In this document: positions 10,356 through 22,066 of the stretch, piece by piece
How positions within the stretch are numbered: position 1 is the stretch's first letter
Layout of the letters: each line of letters opens with the position of its first letter
Assembly: GCA_037102815.1 (NCBI GenBank)
Contig: BTPP01000007.1
Coordinates: forward strand, 124,001 to 188,000
Source of the DNA: Neurospora intermedia
Taxonomy: Eukaryota > Ascomycota > Sordariomycetes > Sordariales > Sordariaceae
Length of the DNA stretch: 64,000 nt
Direction: 5' to 3'
Position numbers and translations under genes: made by a program
The notes under the pieces: generated by a model
What the model saw: the letters and a program-made list of their open reading frames with translations, nothing else
Database searches by the model: none
Told to the model about the DNA's origin: nothing

Positions 10356-12779
10356 TCAGCGTCTACTCCATCCCAATTGTCCCACGTCTGCTCCACCTGG
10401 CAGAACCCTTCCCGGCCTTCTTTGTGCCATTCGTGACGCATCGATCTGCGCGATGCCCCTGTCCCTTTGAGACAAGCGAGATAGCAGCACACAGTTGCCA
10501 TCCGTCGTGAAGCAAACTTTGGAAAACGGCTTCTTCCCCTCCCCATGCGCCGAGTTGGTCTTCCTCTCCAGCTCACGCAAAAACTCGACAAACTCTTTCA
10601 GATGTGCATAGGTTGTGGTGCTTTCCATGTTCTGCACATTGTCAAGCACCCATATCAGCGATGGTGGCGCATGGATTGCCAGTTCCCTGATAATCTCCAA
10701 TGCTGTGGAAGCGCTGGCCATCGTTCCATCCAGACACTCGAAGCTACTGTTATCTAACACCGTGCTGCTTGGAAACGGCTCGTCCGGGAGGAGATGAATC
10801 AGCTGGGCAATGACAGAGTAAAGGAGGGCTATCAAACCGGCTTCCTTGGGGTCGAGTTTACCCGTGCTCCCGTTCTTGCGGATGGCAGAGAACGAAGAGG
10901 CAAACGAGTACCGCTGCTTGCAGATAAAAGATATGCAGGGAATGCGTATCTCCTTCGCAATCTCGCAGACCCGAAGCGCAGCAACCGAGAGACCGGACCC
11001 AAACGGCGAGACGGGACGACCGACAACCCATACCGTGTTGGATTTAGGGGCGGTGATCCACTTCTGGAGCTCGGTGACAACTTCGCTAGGAAGAAGCGTA
11101 GAGAACGCGTCACTAGGGTTGCGAGAGACATCGGATCTGCCGTCCTCGAGATAGCGCGAGAGAAAAGCGGGAGCATACCGCTCCAAGTCGCTACGATGCA
11201 TCAACGGCCTTTCCATGTCTGTAATGCCCACAAGTCAGATCTGTCCCGGAACGAGGAGGCTTACGCCTGCCGCCGTACTCACCCTCAACATCCATCGCAT
11301 CAATATCACTGTTCCCAAGGCACTCGTTTCTTGTTCCTTGTGCAGCAATTGTCCCGTCCGGTATTTCTGTCGCTGGCTTTTGGAAAAAGCTAATACGGTG
11401 GGCGTTCTGAAGAACAGCTCGAATGTTGTTCTCTATCGTGGTATAAGGAGTCAGACACTTGAACTTATATGGTACGCTAAGGTCACCGTGGCGCAATTGG
11501 ACGTCTTCTTGGGCGGTGACTCACCATGTGTTGCCTGTTGTTCAACAGAACTCAGTGTTTGCACGCTTGAGTATCCGAGTGTCTCTCCCATTCGACTGAG
11601 CTTTTCGTGGCTCATCTCCTCGTTGTCCAGGCGGCTTTCGCGTCCAGCTGTTCGTTGCAAAAGCTCATGCCCCATGTCCCTGATTTCCTGGACGGCCTCA
11701 TGCGTCACGAGGTGCGCTTCGTCACGGATACGCTGGATGGCCTTCTGTATTCTGTCAACAAACGGCTGTACATGTCGGGCATAGTAATTCCTATCCAAGG
11801 CAGCTATGGTTCGGCGGCTTCTGCTTGTGAACCATCCCAAAGCTTGACAGAGAAGCTTGAAGACTTCGACATAAATCTCCACAACGAGCTTCCTCATCAT
11901 TGGAGTGTCCGACACCATCGCCGATGCTTTAACGTAACTCAAGTCGCGGCTTACGTCTGAAAGAGCTATCGAGAACGACTCGCCGATCTTGATGTGGTTT
12001 ATCGATGCCTACCACTCACGTGAGCCATGTTTCTTACATCTCGTTCGTGTGATTTAGGTGTGACGGAGAATAAGGCTGAGAAAGACCGCTCACCTTTGCG
12101 ATGAAGGAAACCACCCCCGTGAAGAGGCTTACATATCTATCTCCTTGTGGGATGATTGCAAACATGTACTTATGATCATCAAGGGTTTGAATCAGGCTGT
12201 GGAAGCGGTCCTTCAGCAATCCAAAGCCATTCAGCTTTTTGGCCTTCATTGTGTTTTCAGCTTGCAAAACGGCCTGTTTGAGTGTCGAGATTGTCGGGAT
12301 CCATGTTCCCTGGGGCGACAAGTCCGCCATTCCCGGAAGCGACTTCGAGAGGCGCCTCCAGGTATCAATCAGGTCCCTGCTCTGAACTTCGAGAGTTGGG
12401 AAGGCATCATCATCATCCCTTAACGCCAAAGGCTTGTTAATTGAGCCTCTCCACGACAATATTCGCCCCCATATTCTCAGGTACCGAAGGAGCTCGCAAC
12501 TTACGTTGAATACATCGCAAAATCAAGCCATCTCCCCCACTCGACGAGCCGCTGCTGGTTTTTCCTCTGCGCATCAGTCTCTCTCCTCACAACAGCATCC
12601 ATCGCCCGGATTGGAATGCTGCCCGGTTGCTCAACAACGGCCTTGTTGCTGAATCTGCGCACCAAAGGCGATACCTCGGGAGTCACGCCTGCTCGGCTCA
12701 ATGCCGGCAATGAGATAGGAACTGCTGCATTTGGAGGGGTTGCCAGCGTAGTCGAGATGTCCTTGCCTGCGCGAGCCAT
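10356..12779 (-). CDS. DUF7708-type fungal protein with degenerate NTPase-like domain (NLR-associated family)
   Basis: Five exons: 12505-12779; about 12448-12094 (the acceptor could instead open at 12418; both keep frame); 12008-11525; 11432-11283; 11218-10356. This gives about 708 aa. Introns 12009-12093, 11433-11524 and 11219-11282 have good GTGAGT donors; the last two also show CTGAC branches. The second and third exons join as 'SFIAK/ASINHIKIGES', and the region 'DRYVSLFTGVVSFIAK...DVSRDLSYVKASAMV' to 'RIRDEAHLVT' matches what I remember of the DUF7708 helical domain of fungal STAND/NLR-like proteins. The last exon has 'VWVVGRPVSPFGSG' where a Walker A would be, without the GKT/S lysine, and 'SLIWVLDNVQ', Walker B-like. 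It is probably a non-hydrolysing relative acting in allorecognition or immunity-type signalling; that is an inference from family context. The first exon is the least certain. Confidence 0.65.
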
Positions 12780-13762
12780 CCTTTGTTGCCTTTAGGGAGT
12801 TGGAAGTCGAATGATTGCTGCGCTAACCGGTTGAGCCTTGATATCTAATAAGATGGCTGCTGGCATGTAGTAAGCTTGGGCATCGGCACAAATGCATATG
12901 GTTGATCCTGAGCGGGGTTTTCGGCGCGACAAGGCAACCCGCGTGTGCTACCCTATGGCAGGGAAATAAGACAATCTCGATTGAGGCCATTGTTGCATTC
13001 TCTAGCACCAAGTAGAGGTAGTCAACAGTCGTGAATACACGGCCTTGTCGCAATACTCGAGCATGCCGTGCCAGCACTCAACTTCCCGTCGTTGCATTCA
13101 ACACTCGGAGAACACAAACATCGGCTAGATCGCCAAAGACACAGCCGCATGGATTACTGTTCTCTTGACGAGCTACTTTGCCACCTCCATCTTTGAGCAC
13201 CGTGGGTTTCCTGATGAGCTCTGTCTGCTGTATTCGACCAGAACGTCAATCCAATTACTGTCTTGAGCCTTCCCGCATATGATTAGCTCTAAATCACCTA
13301 TCTAAGCGCGCGGGTGAAGCTGAGACGGGCTAGATACAGGGAAGAGGCGACCTCGTGGTCACCATAACGAAAGGGGGGGCCTGGTTTGAACAAGAATTCT
13401 GGTGTGATAGCGTGCAGATACGTGATGAGGACGGAGAGTTGCATGCTCGATGGCTACGGCAACAACCAAGCCTGCTGGTTCGCAGCTGGTACAGTATTCA
13501 CCGCGCCCGTCTTCCTGGAAATGGCACAGTACGCTATCTTGCAAAGCACCTTCAGATGATGAAGGCTAAAATCATCGGCAATCCCCGCTTTGTCGGCTCG
13601 CTCATGGATACAATCACTTCCTGTACATTGGCCTTGACACTAGCTGTCCGTTACCTTTTTCTGTCGAATTGATTCCCGTAACCCACCAAGCCCAGACCTC
13701 GAGCCCTTCTGAGTCTCTCGTTCATCCGTCCGGTTCAGATCTGATGAGACTCGGTTCCAGCA
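12780..13762. other. Divergent promoter region
   Basis: About 1 kb between the 5' ends of the minus-strand DUF7708-type gene and the plus-strand AAA ATPase gene. No gene seen. TAGAGGTA at 13013. Confidence 0.5.
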
Positions 13763-16700
13763 ATGTCTTCCAAAACCAGCGGTATTGGGGTTGGTAACCA
13801 GACGAATCATCCTAGGAGCGATGACTATCGTTCTGTCGCGACTTGCCCAGCCGGAGACCTTGAAAGAAGCAATAACACCACGGCCATTTCCAGTTCCACA
13901 TTGCAGCCCAAAGATGATTCAACCACCACAGCACCTTTAAAAGGTTCCTCGGCACGAAATGCTGGAGAAGCTAGCGCCTTGCCTTCCATGCCCAGCGCGG
14001 CAGCCACCTCGAAGGAAATCGTCTCGAAAGTTAGCGCCAATACCACCACGGCCACTGACAGTACCGACAAACCTGTCCAAAGACCTTCTTCCGCGAATCC
14101 AAAGACAAGTCGTGAAGATGACATGGCCAGTTCGACACCAGTGCTAGGGAGAGAAGCTTTAGCCGGAAACTGGACGGCTGGAGGTCCTGTCGATCTTTAC
14201 TGCAAGAAAACTGGACAGTCCCACGCAGTACTCACCGCATTTGGCTACTGGAAGTGTCCAAGATGTGGTCAATCTTTGCACCAACCCGATTTCAAGATAT
14301 CGCAAGGAAAAAGCGATCAAGATAGCTCTAGCGGGAAGGTACAGTCGGTCCAGAGCAATCCAGACAACTTTTCGTACTACGTTCGCTATGTGGATGAGGA
14401 GCATCATTTTATTTACTCTGAACCGTGGCAAGGGCCATTTGATCTTCAAGAGGCCAGGAAATGTGTGCTCTCCCAAATCAAGACAAAACCCATCCTCAGG
14501 GTCGAGACAGTGTTGGAAACCTCCATACGCAGCAATACCTCTAGGCAACGAAGCTATTACGAAGTTGAGAAAATCAAGGCGGACGGAATTCTTAATGATC
14601 CACATGTGGATGTAGCGGTTTGGAGAACCGCGGTCACTGTCCTGTCTCCTGCTCTCACTCAAGCAATCCGAAAGCTGGTTTCGTATTACCCCTCGGAGGA
14701 TCTTCATGGGAAGACTCTGGAGTTGGGTCGACATTACGAGTTGGTGTGGCTTCATCTAGACGACTTTGAGAAGTACATTGAGCAGCCGGATGAAGATAAC
14801 GGCACAAGACTTGCGAAAACGCATTTACGACAGCTCTTGGCGCTTGTAGCGAGCATCAATGGACAAGGGGTCGCTGACGAGAGAGTCCGGCACGCCAAAG
14901 GGATTTGCACGTTTGACATGGTGTGGCTTTTATACAAACCGGGAATTACTGTTTATCTGGAGTCTCGCGGACGTCTCGCAGCCTTTGTTGTCCTTGACTG
15001 CGTGTGGACAGAAATCACGGAAGATGGGCAGGTCGCACACCCGAAAGGATGGAAAGTAAGACTATGGAACCTGGACTACGACGGGAACTATGTCGGCAGG
15101 ACAGCGCGAGATGTGTACCTGCCTCCTTTTGAGGGAGAGCGCAGGATCATTGACCTTAACATCATCCCTGCCAAATACAAAGACGAGGAAGATGGCGGAA
15201 AGCTCCGAGAAGCACTGATAAAGGATGGAAAACGATGGTTTGAGCTGCTAAGTGGGAGACAGGTGTCATATTCTGGTCGCCTGCTGGATGACAGGAAACG
15301 TGAGGTGGGTGAAGCCGCAACCATTTGTGCATAGGAGAACCTGCTAACCTTCGATGCTCGCACAGCTCCAAGGCCGCGTCTACGTTGACACTGCTTCATA
15401 CTACAACATTGAAAGCGCAAGCCATGTCAATAGCGCTTCTGAGCATGGAGACGATACGGCTGAGAAGGAAACGCGCAGTGAGAAGAAGGAAAAATTACGA
15501 GAGGCTACCTTTCGACGTCCTCCACTTTTGGGGAATGTCAACGATATGGGCCGAGGTTTAGCGAAGTGTCCCTGTGAAGAGTGTCACGGATTCCGGCCGC
15601 ACCCACCTCACGGATTCCCTTGGACTGATTACGACCTCCTGAACCCTCATAAACTGAAAGTATCAGATCTTAAACTGCCCGATCATTTCCCAGATCCAGA
15701 GCACAGGTATCTCTTATGCAATCGACGACTCTTCGGCTTTGACTTGAGATCTAGAAACTGGCGTAAGTGCAATTTTTACTCCACGGACCAACTCATTTCC
15801 GTTGTACATGCGTCAGCAGCTAACATCAGCTACGCAAACGTCAGTGATGCTTGACGTGCGGTTCTGCAAGGACCTTAAGCGGAACACAACGGCAATAAAC
15901 ACGCTGGTGCTTCAAGAGGAGACCAAGAACATGATCAAAGCTCTCATCCAGAAGTACTCTGGTGATGCGAAAGGACCTGGAGTTCCTGCGGCCTCTTGGA
16001 GAGCTGACCACATCGAGAACAAAGGCGAAGGCCAAATCTTCCTACTTCACGGAAGCCCCGGTGTTGGAAAAACATTTGTAAGACCAGCCCCCTTCGTCTA
16101 GCTAGTGGGAAGACATCCCAGTCACACTGGCAGAACAACGATGCTAACATTGTGGGATTTAAGACCGCAGGCAAGGACCCGATTCCCGTTTGATTGCCTA
16201 GTACATGACATTGATGGTACCCGTTGTCGGGATCCTGATCTGCGCTAACACAGCGATTTGTTCATTATAGAATGCATCGCCGAGTACACTGGGAGGCCGC
16301 TGCTCTCGCTCACGTGCGCAGACATTGGAACCGAGGATGTCAGCATGGAAAAGAAGCTGATGAAATGGTTCCAGCTGGCAGAGAAGTGGGGAGCGGTCAT
16401 GCTCATCGATGAGGCTGACGTGTTTCTGGAGAAGAGAGTAACATCTGATCTCAAGCGCAACAGCCTGGTATCGGGTATGTCAGCAATGCTTCTTTCACTT
16501 TGCATTCTCCAGCTAACCTCGGTATATTACTGGCTCAGTGTTCCTCAGATGTGTTGAGTACTACCGTGGCGTGCTGTTCTTGACGACCAACCGAGTTGGC
16601 CAATTCGACGATGCCTTCATGTCACGTATTCATGTGGTGATCCACTACAAGAGCCTAACGCCCCAAGACAGGAAGAAGATCTGGCGGCAGTTCTTCAAGA

Positions 16701-17154
16701 AGCTGTCTTCTGAACGTACAGATTTTCGGATCACGCGACGCGCTCAAGATTATGTGCTGGAGGATAAGGACATTACGAGCATGCCGTGGAACGGCCGAGA
16801 GATTCGAAACGGTGAGCCGTCACATCCGTCTTTTCTTTTTTTCTTCTCGATATTCCTTTCAAGTACCATCATCCCACACTGTTGTTACCTTTGAGGGTAC
16901 GCGCTAATCGGTCTACTTTTGATACGATATCCATAGCTTTCCAAACCGCCGTTGCTCTGGCCGACTTCCGATTCATGCAGATAGAAGACAAGGATGAGAA
17001 TGACGTACCGACACTGGATCAGGAAGACTTTGAAGAGGTGTGCAACATGATGATCAAGTTCAAGGACTATCTGAAGGATCTTCATGGAAAGGATGAGGAC
17101 GAGCGAGCGCACAAGGAGTTTTCAAGAGGTCCCGTTTTTGGGTTGGACGACTGA
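13763..17154 (+). CDS. AAA-family ATPase with N-terminal zinc-binding motif and DUF7025-like region
   Basis: Proposed exons: 13763-15304, 15366-15762, 15845-16077, 16164-16170, 16271-16474, 16539-16811, 16937-17154 (957 aa). The N-terminal about 130 residues are Ser/Thr-rich and disordered. Residues 147-168 have C/H positions ending in CPRC. 'FDMVWLLYKPGITVYLE' is typical of DUF7025, found ahead of fungal AAA domains. The AAA core shows Walker A GSPGVGKT (about residue 716), Walker B VMLIDEADVF, sensor-1 TTNR, arginine-finger region DDAFMSRI and a GREIRN/AFQTAVALA sensor-2 lid. Exon 4 is only 7 nt (ACCGCAG): it supplies Thr-Ala and the first base of Glu, restoring GKTF-TAE-CIAEYTG. The following intron starts GCAAGG (a GC-AG intron). 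Other introns have GT-AG ends, most with clear CTAAC branches. It is probably a remodelling ATPase; the substrate is unknown. Confidence 0.85.
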
Positions 17155-17797
17155 TGGATTCGGGCGGGTGAGTATCAACATGCAGGGATTGCCGTTTGAC
17201 TGCAGTGAAATAGTTCAGTCAAGGTTTTCTTTTATCTGGAAGTTCAAGGTAGATCATATCCAAGAAACGTTTTTTTATCGTTGCCCCCTATCGCTCCTCT
17301 TCAGGACCGGACGCTCACCTCGACCTCTGGTCATTGATGCCTGTATACCATGATGCTCAAGACCACATCCGATCAGTAAATTGAAAAGACTACTTCCCAC
17401 GCCTCGCGGACGTATATCACCAACCACCATTTGCATGCCATTGAACCGTGTTAGGTAGGCAACCCCATGATGGATGTCGTTGAGATGATTGATGAATTGT
17501 ATCATTTTGGAGTACCCAGCTACAAAGGTACAGAGGTACAAAAGTGTGGAGAAAACCGCGGCCGGCAGCAGCTGTCTGAGCATTACTGTGATTGGCTAGC
17601 GCTAGCAGCTGGTACTTGCACTATGTACCTCTACACAGCGATGAAAGAACAATCACGCCATCCTTCTTTTGGTCTGGTGCGGGTACAACTGACATCTGAT
17701 GTTTCCCCGCGAGAAAACGACAACCTGCGCCTTCCTCAATATCGTAATCAGCGACCACTATGGAAACCGACTTGAGCAGTCGGAATTTCGCACATTC
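17155..17797. other. Intergenic region between convergent genes
   Basis: 3' ends of the AAA ATPase (+) and MFS transporter (-) genes. No gene seen. TACCTCTA at 17626. Confidence 0.5.
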
Positions 17798-19833
17798 TCA
17801 GCCATTTCTCTGCAATTTTCCCGTTCTCTGCGCAAAAGAAAACAAAAAGGCCAGCAGAGCAAACGCCGTCGACGCCAGAAACGAAATCCTCAGGGCGTCC
17901 CCGTACAAGGCCCTGACTGCCATCTCCAACTCGGGTGACAGCTCGCGCAGCGCAAACACCGACCTGCGCAGCTTCTCGACGAGCTACTCATTGGGTGATT
18001 GTCATTGACTACCCTATCTATTCATTCCGTCAGAATGGCGCTACTCACCGTGTCTGTTGCCGCCTCTCCCAGCGTCGCCGGCAGTCTCACCATCAAGACA
18101 TTCTGCACAATGGCCGACGTTATGGTGACACCGTAAATGGTGCCCATGGATCGGATCAGATACACAGTCGACGTGGCTACCGCTTGATCTGCTGCCGAGT
18201 CAGCAAACATTCTTCCGTCAATTCTCCCCTCTTAACCGTGACAACCTTACCTCGATGCTCAAACAAAGACACAAAGCTAAACAGAATACTGGGATGCGTC
18301 AGTCCGAGACCCAGCGTCGCCGGTACCAGGTAGATGAATTCCTTTCGCCGATCGCCCGTCGTTCCCAAGGTCACTGCGAGCATGTTGCCGATCAGCGTCA
18401 TGGCGGTTCCCAACCGAACGTTATAGCTCAGACGTATTCCGTGTTGCATCAGCAGCCCGGCCATGACCCCGCCCACCGGACAGGCTAACGACGGCATCAC
18501 GAGCCTCAGACCTGCCTTGGATGGCGAGTCTCCCCGGACGGCCTGGAAGTACAAGGGTATCAAAAACATATACTGCAAGATATTGTATGGTCAGCAGTTC
18601 ATTCCTCCATCAAACAGAACGACACTCGGTGCTTACAGCATACGCCGCCATGCCCGAAAAGAGGTTGCTCAACTGCACCACACTGGGTTGCCAGCCCTGC
18701 AGCATCCGCAACGGTACCATGGGCATTGCCTTGGTCTTGGCCTCAACCACAATGAAGCCGGCCAACAAGACACAACTCGTTACCAGGGCCGCCACCACCG
18801 GCACGCTCGACCAAGGATATTCATTGCCTCCAAAGCTCAATCCCAAGAGTTGGACCACGAGGCCCACCACCAGCAGCGTGGCCCCGGTCAGATCGAGACA
18901 TTGTAAGGCAGACCGGAGACGTCCCTTTGGGCCCGCCAGCTCTACCAGGTCCAACGGGTTTTTGAGCACAAAGTACCCGACCACGAGAGCCACCAAGGAC
19001 ACGGGTACCTGCGACAAGAAGCACCATCTCCATCCAACCGTCTCGGCAATGGTGCCTCCGAGGGACGCACCCAACACGGACCCAAAGCCATACAGAATGT
19101 TTTGCATCGCTTGGTACATGCCACGCTGCCTAAACGGGATCATATCCGAGTTAATGATAGTTGCTAGGGGTGCGGTCAGCAAGTGCTCTCCGAGGAGCTG
19201 AATCGTCAACAATAAAAAAGGTCAAGTCACCCATGGTGATCAACCCTCCTCCCCCAACCCCGGCCACGGCCCGCATGATGTTGAGGGTCAGCATAACCGG
19301 GGCCACGGAGCATCCAAGACAGCCAGCCATGAAGGTTGCTGTGGATACAAAGAAGCAGAGACGCCGTCCAAACAAATCGGACAGTCTGCCATAGAGCGGC
19401 TGGAAAGCCGTGTTCGTGATCAGGTACGATGTCGTCAGCCAGGCAGCGTTGTTCGCGGCACCGAACTCGGAACTGATGGCGGCATACGTCGACGCCGTGA
19501 TGGTGGTGTCGAACCCCGACAAAAAGACGTTGGCCCACAGAGCTGTCCACGCAACATCAGTGTCTTCTTTTGGTTGCTTGATTCAAAACCAAGCGGTTAC
19601 CTACCAACCTCGACGCACCAGAATCCCGGCCCTGGCTTCCATTTTTCTTCTTCTTCTTGATGGGTCTCTGGGAAGGTCACATACGACGGTGGCGGCTTGG
19701 GTAATTGCGACTCCAGGAGAGCTGATGCCTCCCCCACGTCGGAACACAGCGTAGAGTTGCTGTCGCTATCAGACACATGCTGTGCCTCGCTGTTCATGTT
19801 GTCAGTGGTATAGGGCTCAACCGAGCTTGCCAT
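17798..19833 (-). CDS. MFS transporter, DHA2/14-TM class, Vba/Fnx1-like
   Basis: Exons: 19605-19833, 19231-19542, 18637-19163, 18251-18572, 18049-18188, 17798-17983 (571 aa). All introns are 62-67 nt and splicing keeps frame throughout; the joins give 'CVEV/ALWANVFLSGFD', 'LITM/ATIINSD', 'AAYA/YMFLIPL' and 'LFEHR/DQAVA'. Start chosen at 19833 (MASSVEP); an upstream frame extension has no ATG in good context. Residues 1-70 are a hydrophilic cytosolic tail. The rest is multi-spanning, with motif A-like 'PLYGRLSDLFGRR' between helices 2 and 3, a Gly-rich 'AVAGVGGGGL', and 'GWRWCFLSQVPVS' at the motif C position. These match the drug:H+ antiporter-2 subfamily; the GGGGLITMATI...SDMIP block is like Fnx1/Vba vacuolar basic amino acid transporters. 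The substrate (basic amino acids or drugs) and the membrane are inference. Confidence 0.87.
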
Positions 19834-22066
19834 GATGGTGACTCCAATTGCGAAGCACAAAGCCGATGTTATCACAGGGCTTGTTTTTTACAGTTTACAG
19901 TCAGCGGGAGATGATAGCGATATAGACGTCGGCTGGCGAGAGAAAAAGGAGGGGTGGGAAAGTCAAAAGGTCGTGGGTCAGGACGTACGGTACCACATTT
20001 TCAATGCGGGATGCCGTGATCGGACAGCCACTACCCCCAAAGCCCTTCTTGTGCTTCTTGGTCACCCGGGATGCTGCTGGTGGGAGTGTTTCGACGAGCC
20101 ATGGCTCAAGTACTCCCAGCCATGGGCTCTTTCCAGGGTCTTCTGTTCCCGGACTCATTCACCTGTGCTTTTGAGGGTTGGACCCTTGACACGGAATGAT
20201 CAAGGGCTTCATTCACTGAACCTCCAACAAAATGAGAAGTTGCAGAAAAACCGAAAGTAAGTGAACTCGAAACCAGATTACTTGGAAGTATCTACAGTTC
20301 TCTCACAGCTCTCTGAAAGTTCAGCTGGCCTCTTTCTTCTTTCTTTCTTGTCCATTTTTTCTTTTTATATTGCGATTCGAAGGTCCCAATCTCTCCAAGC
20401 TGTCGTGTGCACAAACCTCCCCCAAGCTGCCCAGCTTGCCCACGGGGTAAACGTGCCAGTGGAGCAACCCTCCTTCACAGCGGCCCGCTTACATGCACGG
20501 TGATTATTTCAATGTGGGGATGACTCGGAAGTCGAAAGAATGTTCTGCGATATCTTCGCTATCATGTCAAAGTTGGCACATCCCAGTACCGAACGTGGTA
20601 AATTGGCCAAAGAACGATCCTCAACGTGCCCTGCCCTCGTCTGTTGGTCTTTGATATTGGTCCCCTGTACTTCCCCCGCAGTTGCCCTGTCATTGCCAAG
20701 TCGGCTTGGCCCGCTCGATCAATTGGGGGGCTTGGGGGTTGAGGGGGTGAATTGCAGAGAAGTGTGCCTTGGCACGTGACATCCATGTTTCTGACCATTC
20801 AGTTCCAAGCCCGGTCAGATCGCCCTTGTGTCGGCAGACTCCAAGCACCAGTCCGATGAGTGCTGCAGTCACACCCGCCGGCCAGATGACGGTACAGACT
20901 GGCCAATATTGCCAAAAGAAAACAAACGGACCTTACCCCCGGCCGAGACATCTCATTGGGGAAAGGCACACTGCCCTAGAAAGTTTCCCGTACGTCGTTT
21001 GAAAAACGGGTGTGACACGCACACGTCGCTCACTAGCCGTAACACCTTCGCGGGTCTGATACCTATTCGACATTCACAAAACGCTTCACATAATTCGCGA
21101 CAGCTTGAAGCAGCATGGGTTTCCATGAAAAACAACTCGGGTTAGGCACAAGTTGCAGATGACAAAGGATTCGCCTAAGACCTCACTTGCTACCTCTAGG
21201 CAGCGATGACCTACCCACCTGCAAATGGACAAATATCGGGCGGCCATGTGCTTACACGCTGGCACAAACCGATAGACAGTTCGATACGTCCTGGAGTTCG
21301 ACAGATGTGATACCAAAATTCACTCATTGTGGGTGGGATGCGTGTGATCCGTTGGCTGTGCACAGACTCCTTTTCTCTCATTGGATGCCTTGTGTCGCTG
21401 CGGACAGCCAACGAGCTTGATCGACGACGGGCCTCATGCATAACTTAACAGCATCTCCAATGCAGATAGCTTCCTTGCAAGATTGGACCAACCCCCAAAC
21501 AAAGTCTGACCTGCAAACCCCGCGGACCATTGCCAACGCCAATCGCAACGCGATAAGACATTGTATGCTTGAGGCCTACAAAGGCTACATACAGCCGGCA
21601 TGGAACCCAACCGCATCGCCACCTCCATTGAGGGATGTGGACTGATGGGAAAGCCCCGGCGTTATCCGGCAAGGCAGCAGCAAACGCGGACAGGCAGTGA
21701 TTCATTCAAGTTCTAATGCCTGATTGGACGCAATGGATATCAATGGCTCTGCAAGTAGACGTTGGCCCGAAGTCAAGTATCCCTGGCAGAGATATGAAGG
21801 CCGGTTCTCCTTCCTTCTGGTGCCACATTCTGTGTCATCGGTAATCTCTGTTGATTTCGGCTCTCTTCAGGCAACACAATTTCCTCAGGTCTCTGCTCCG
21901 CACACGTACACTGCCCAGGCGTCCAAACTCTTATCAACACTCTCAGGATACAACGTATGCTTTCTTTCAGTATCTCCTTCAGTATGGTACCATGTTTCTA
22001 TTGCTAACCTGCTCGGTTGCCAGCTTTCTCTCTCCCCATCCTTATCCATCCAACTCCCTTCCAAGC
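19834..22066. other. Divergent promoter region
   Basis: 2.2 kb between the MFS transporter (-) and the ZNFX1-type helicase (+). I see no coding region with a domain; frames are short and overlapping on both strands. TACCTCTA at 21191. The open frame of the helicase extends upstream to about 21851 without an ATG, so it is taken as leader. Confidence 0.5.

Noticed and set aside
16171-16216. Alternative 46-nt exon in the AAA gene (introns 16078-16170 and 16217-16270)
   Set aside because: Keeps the frame and has CTAAC branches, but inserts about 15 residues between Walker A and CIAEYT, where the family has only Thr-Ala-Glu; the 7-nt exon explains the sequence better.
21851-22066. Upstream extension of the helicase frame
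   Set aside because: Open but without an ATG; the RGG-like N-terminus from the ATG at 22067 is a natural start.
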